This document shows, in pieces, positions 61,525 to 64,000 of a stretch of 64,000 bases of DNA. Every line of letters starts with the position of its first letter. The first letter of the stretch is position 1. The stretch spans positions 67,409-131,408 of the forward strand of contig RFNO01000106.1 of NCBI GenBank assembly GCA_009927165.1, given 5' to 3'. Both the position numbers and the translations under genes were made by a program. The notes under the pieces were generated by a model. It had not been told where the DNA came from. It saw only the letters and a list, made by a program, of their open reading frames with translations, and made no database searches. The DNA comes from Pseudomonadota bacterium (GTDB lineage: Bacteria; Bdellovibrionota; FAC87; UBA2466).

Positions 61525-61863
61525 TCAGGGCTGAGGACCGTAATCGTTGGTTCCGGGGGTTCCCTCTTTCAACATCAGGAACAAAAGAAAAAGTGGTCCG
61601 AAGATGGGAATAATGCCCAAGGCTTGCCACCATCCACTTTTATTGATGTCGTGAAGTCTCCTGGCTCCAAGAGCCAAAGTGGGAACTAATGCCCCCAAAG
61701 AAAATGCCTGAATGCCAACGCTGGGACCCTGAAAAAAGAGAAATAATCCATAGAGTAATGAATAGATTCCTAAGTTGACCAACGTAAACACTAGAAACTC
61801 TTGACGATTTGAACGGCCTTTAAAGTCAAAAGCCTTCTCCCAAGAGCGAAGGTAGCTATTCAT
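61525..61863 (-). CDS. DUF805 family membrane protein
   Basis: 112 residues from ATG 61863, with GGAGGATT nine to sixteen bases upstream; the open frame extends 40 codons further into the previous gene but without support. The DUF805 pattern is complete: WEKAFDFKGRSNRQEFLVFT, three hydrophobic segments, and LALGARRLHDINKSGWWQAL, ending GTPGTNDYGPQP. It is an inner-membrane protein whose family function is unknown. It lies one base after the stop of the gene before it and is surely co-transcribed. Confidence 0.93.
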   Translation of the reverse strand: MNSYLRSWEKAFDFKGRSNRQEFLVFTLVNLGIYSLLYGLFLFFQGPSVGIQAFSLGALVPTLALGARRLHDINKSGWWQALGIIPIFGPLFLLFLMLKEGTPGTNDYGPQP

Positions 61864-61864
61864 T

Positions 61865-62536
61865 TTAGAATCCTCCAGCTGTAATTTTATTTTCGGTTTC
61901 TTGGAGTGAAGAAAATCTTCTTTGATACAGAACGGAGAGAAAACCAGCATAAAGAATCCAGCCCAAGTGAGAGTGAAATGCAAATCGCATAAAAGCAGAC
62001 CCCGCTGCCCACCAAGGTTGAGTCACTGACCAACTGCCGACTGCGAATAAAATCAACACTTGTAAAACATTCAAAAAGAAAATTCCAATCAATAAGCAAG
62101 GAAGACCGGTCCAACGACCCGAACGGTGCAAATAGAATCGAGCAGCAAAAAAAATATGAAGGCCGGAAAAAATAATTCCTCCCAGAGTAGCAAACCAAGC
62201 AGCTTTACAGACAGAATTCGAGAATAGTCCAAGAGAGTGAAGAGCGAGAGTGAGAGCAATGAGTAGCACTTGGAAACTCAAGTGAATACTCAGCATTTTT
62301 TTTTCAAAGTGAATTTTAAAGGTTGGTGTGTGAGTGAGAGCGTGAAAAAAAGCAAAGAACGCAACTGTGAAAGGCATGGCTAGATCGAAGTCAGTGGTTC
62401 CGGGCCAACCAATCTGAATGTTTAAAAAGTGGTGAAATAACACCCTAAGCGACACGAGCTCAAAAGCAATGAGACTATATAGAGGAAATAGTTTTCGAAG
62501 GGTTGAGCCCAATGATGGATGCGACATCGATTTCAT
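61865..62536 (-). CDS. Polytopic membrane protein of unknown function
   Basis: 223 residues with about six hydrophobic segments (LFPLYSLIAFELVSLRVLF, AMPFTVAFFAFFHALTH, FQVLLIALTLALHSLGLF, LPCLLIGIFFLNVLQVLILF, LGWILYAGFLSVLYQRRF). Some resemblance to exosortase-like membrane proteins was considered, but no catalytic Cys-Arg-His set is clear. It is coupled to the DUF805 gene. No ribosome binding site stands out before ATG 62536. Confidence 0.65.
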   Translation of the reverse strand: MKSMSHPSLGSTLRKLFPLYSLIAFELVSLRVLFHHFLNIQIGWPGTTDFDLAMPFTVAFFAFFHALTHTPTFKIHFEKKMLSIHLSFQVLLIALTLALHSLGLFSNSVCKAAWFATLGGIIFSGLHIFFAARFYLHRSGRWTGLPCLLIGIFFLNVLQVLILFAVGSWSVTQPWWAAGSAFMRFAFHSHLGWILYAGFLSVLYQRRFSSLQETENKITAGGF

Positions 62537-62537
62537 T

Positions 62538-63031
62538 ATGAGATTTACTTATTTTCCTATGGTTCGACGCTCGGGTCAAAAAACTTGCAAAGGCGTGGCG
62601 CGTCAGCGTGCTTTTGTGAGAAACAGGATAGTGTTGGCTTTGGGCTCGACAGGAATCGCGCTTCCGCAGAAACTCGTTTTGATTTTAGGCACATGTGTTC
62701 AGTTGTTGCTGGGGTCAACTCATTATTTCTCGCTCTGCCTCTTTGGGCCCTAACCTCATCATGGATGATGGGAGCTGTTGGCTCGGTACTGTATCTTAAT
62801 CTTAACAGTGTTCGATCGTTTGGTTTTCAGATCCGCCCAGATATCTACGTGGGATGGTTTTCTTTGTTGGGTTTATTTTTTCTTCTTCAGAATCATTGAG
62901 TTTAGGCTGGGATGGTGTGGGGCATTGCGCTGGCATTTCAGCCCAAATTTCTACCTCTTTATATTCTCTTAGTGCTTTTTGATCTTCTCCTGAGCAAGCA
63001 GCAGGGAAAAAAGAAGTGGGAGGTAATTTAA
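62538..63031 (+). pseudogene. Possible decayed membrane-protein gene in a gene-poor stretch
   Basis: The 640 bases between 62537 and 63180 hold no intact gene longer than about 125 codons. Pieces with membrane-protein character occur in two frames. ATG 62538 to a stop at 62753 ends in LVLILGTCVQLLLGSTHY. The second frame carries LALPLWALTSSWMMGAVGSV and FQIRPDIYVGWFSLLGLFFL to a TGA at 62897-62899. In that same frame, after a further TAG, comes MVWGIALAFQPKFLPLYILL to a TAA at 63029-63031. Together they would make a plausible polytopic protein, which suggests a gene with one frameshift and two stops. Chance hydrophobic ORFs are the alternative. Nothing else was recognised up to 63180. Confidence 0.35.
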
Positions 63032-63180
63032 GGGGAGTTGGGAGTTATGTTTATCATCTTTGGAAGGATTCAGCAGCGTGCTCAACAAAAGTCTCCAACA
63101 TTATGCAATCAGAGTAGATCGGGATTATCTACGAGCAAATTTCAATCAGCAAGGTTGTTTTTGGTCGAGAAAAAGACTTC

Positions 63181-63381
63181 CTAACAGTCCGAAGCTCCAG
63201 AGAAGCGAATCGGACCGGAACTAGCAGGAGCTGGTGCTTGAGCTGAAGCAGGAGGATTCGGAGACGAGGGGTTAGGTGTGCTGATAGCCGAACCTGTATC
63301 TCCACTTATCGGGATACTGATATTTGCAGTGCAAGCACTCACAAAAAGCCCTAGGATAAAGAGATAGAAGGTAGATTTCAT
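63181..63381 (-). CDS. Small lipoprotein
   Basis: 66 residues. Signal peptide MKSTFYLFILGLFVSACTAN with lipobox VSAC, so it is lipid-modified at Cys17. The mature 50 residues are Ser/Pro/Ala-rich (NPSSPNPPASAQAPAPASSG) and end in Cys. No ordered domain is visible; it may be a spacer or surface tail. It is preceded by 96 bases with no recognised signal. Confidence 0.68.
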   Translation of the reverse strand: MKSTFYLFILGLFVSACTANISIPISGDTGSAISTPNPSSPNPPASAQAPAPASSGPIRFSGASDC

Positions 63382-63477
63382 ACGTCCTACACATTTTCCA
63401 AGTTTGATCCTTACTCTCTTCCGGTAACACTTTCAAACAAGGCTGATCGCTAAGTATCAGAAAAGGGATAAGAAAAT

Positions 63478-64000
63478 TTATTCGACTGGCGTAGCGGTGT
63501 AGTCGTGGACCAGCTGAAACGTATCGCCTAAATTATTCGATGTAGAAAACCCACCCGTTTGATGAATCAGTCTAAAGAAACTTTCGGCACTGCCTTCTTT
63601 AAGTTCACTGGTAATCTTGGTGCGGTAATTTTGACAGCCTTCTGCAGTATTTTCCATGAGGTGTCGCTGTTCAACCCGTGCGTATTGGGGGGCTTCTTTT
63701 GAGCGCAGAGTAACACGTTCAAAAATCCAGTGTTCGATAGTGCAGCCGGTTCCAGCTTCTTCTTCTTTAGCTCGGAACAAAGTGCAGGCATAAACTTCCT
63801 CAGGCGAACCTGCAGTGGAAATATTTTTACATTCCCTCATTTTGTTTACACCACCGCCAGAAACTTTGAGTTCTTGTTTGTTGTGGTCATGGAAAAGAAG
63901 AACGGTATCTAATTTCTCAACTTTTGTTTTTCCATCTGCATTGAAAGCTTCGCTTATTTGCAAGTCTCTTTTCTCCTCTCCTGTCCAAGATGCAGTTTGA
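63478..64000 (-). CDS. Protein of unknown function, 5' end beyond the window
   Basis: The reverse-strand frame is open to the window edge (…TASWTGEEKRDLQIS), so about 173 residues of the C-terminal part are seen. It contains a cysteine-spaced pattern (MRECKNIST, VYACTLFRA, GTGCTIEHWIF, AEGCQNYRT) and ends QLVHDYTATPVE. It is probably exported, judging from the cysteines and the neighbouring lipoprotein, but the signal region is not in view. Not recognised. Confidence 0.6.
   Translation of the reverse strand, partial: QTASWTGEEKRDLQISEAFNADGKTKVEKLDTVLLFHDHNKQELKVSGGGVNKMRECKNISTAGSPEEVYACTLFRAKEEEAGTGCTIEHWIFERVTLRSKEAPQYARVEQRHLMENTAEGCQNYRTKITSELKEGSAESFFRLIHQTGGFSTSNNLGDTFQLVHDYTATPVE

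Noticed and set aside
61865-62536. Exosortase assignment for the polytopic membrane protein
   Set aside because: The catalytic Cys, Arg and His cannot be placed convincingly in the conserved order.
63057-63194. 45-codon forward ORF with GGGAGT before it
   Set aside because: It has no conserved look, overlaps the lipoprotein gene end, and a competing frame looks equally protein-like.
1-64000. CRISPR arrays, insertion sequences, prophage, rRNA genes
   Set aside because: No regular spaced repeats, transposase, integrase or phage structural genes, and no rRNA sequence were seen on either strand.

Overview
The window reads as chromosomal DNA of a Gram-negative, flagellated bacterium with meso-diaminopimelate peptidoglycan. 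MurE carries the DNPR motif, and there are many signal-peptide proteins that look like outer-membrane barrels. A Bdellovibrionota or other former delta-proteobacterial host fits best. The reasons are the tandem DUF507 genes, the short flagellin, the split Tad genes beside rpmE-prfA-prmC-murA, and the class II ribonucleotide reductase. This placement is inference from gene content only; no phylogeny or database search was run. There is no plasmid, phage, IS or CRISPR signature. Gene density is high on both strands.

Layout. 1-6.2 kb: the end of a CpaF/TadA ATPase, then rpmE, prfA-prmC, a secreted protein of unknown function, murA and a small barrel protein. 6.2-15.4 kb: part of the division and cell-wall (dcw) cluster, murE-murF and mraY-murD, interrupted by two reverse-strand genes (a Rieske oxygenase and a polytopic membrane protein with a Cys-rich tail). 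15.4-32.8 kb: acyl-CoA synthetase, TadB/TadC, glycyl-tRNA synthetase, pyruvate phosphate dikinase, SMC, two unusual multi-part proteins (one a flavodoxin fusion), an oxidoreductase, TrmB, thymidine kinase and a membrane methyltransferase. 32.8-37.8 kb: class II ribonucleotide reductase, then rsmH-ftsL-ftsI on the reverse strand, the displaced other part of the dcw cluster.

37.7-43.2 kb is a flagellar filament block: a near-perfect sigma-28 promoter, flagellin, a small protein, FliD, FliS, a FliT-like protein, a TPR protein behind a consensus-matching sigma-54 site, and a helical protein. 43.2-47.4 kb holds a vWA-like lipoprotein, a coupled TPR/barrel pair and two DUF507 genes, all on the reverse strand. 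47.4-52.4 kb holds a class A penicillin-binding protein and a tightly overlapped four-gene operon (glutathione peroxidase, CIA30-like protein, two BtpA-family proteins), the clearest candidate here for an undescribed functional unit.

From 52.4 kb the character changes. tRNA-Gly(CCC) is followed by a palindromic repeat, and a related copy lies 3.7 kb away. Several genes in this part look broken: a trypsin-like protease with an internal stop and a 3' frameshift, a sulfite-oxidase/cytochrome c gene with an apparent internal deletion, and a scrambled membrane-protein remnant at 62.5-63.0 kb. Between the damaged loci, an intact reverse-strand operon (LolA-like protein, FtsX-type permease, ABC ATPase, outer-membrane barrel) looks like an envelope-spanning export route. 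The window ends in a small lipoprotein and a partial gene.

Regulatory signals seen directly: two 16-base matches to the full sigma-54 consensus (6734-6749 reverse, 41554-41569 forward), one sigma-28 site (37744-37770), one good sigma-70-type site before fliD, and two hairpin terminators.
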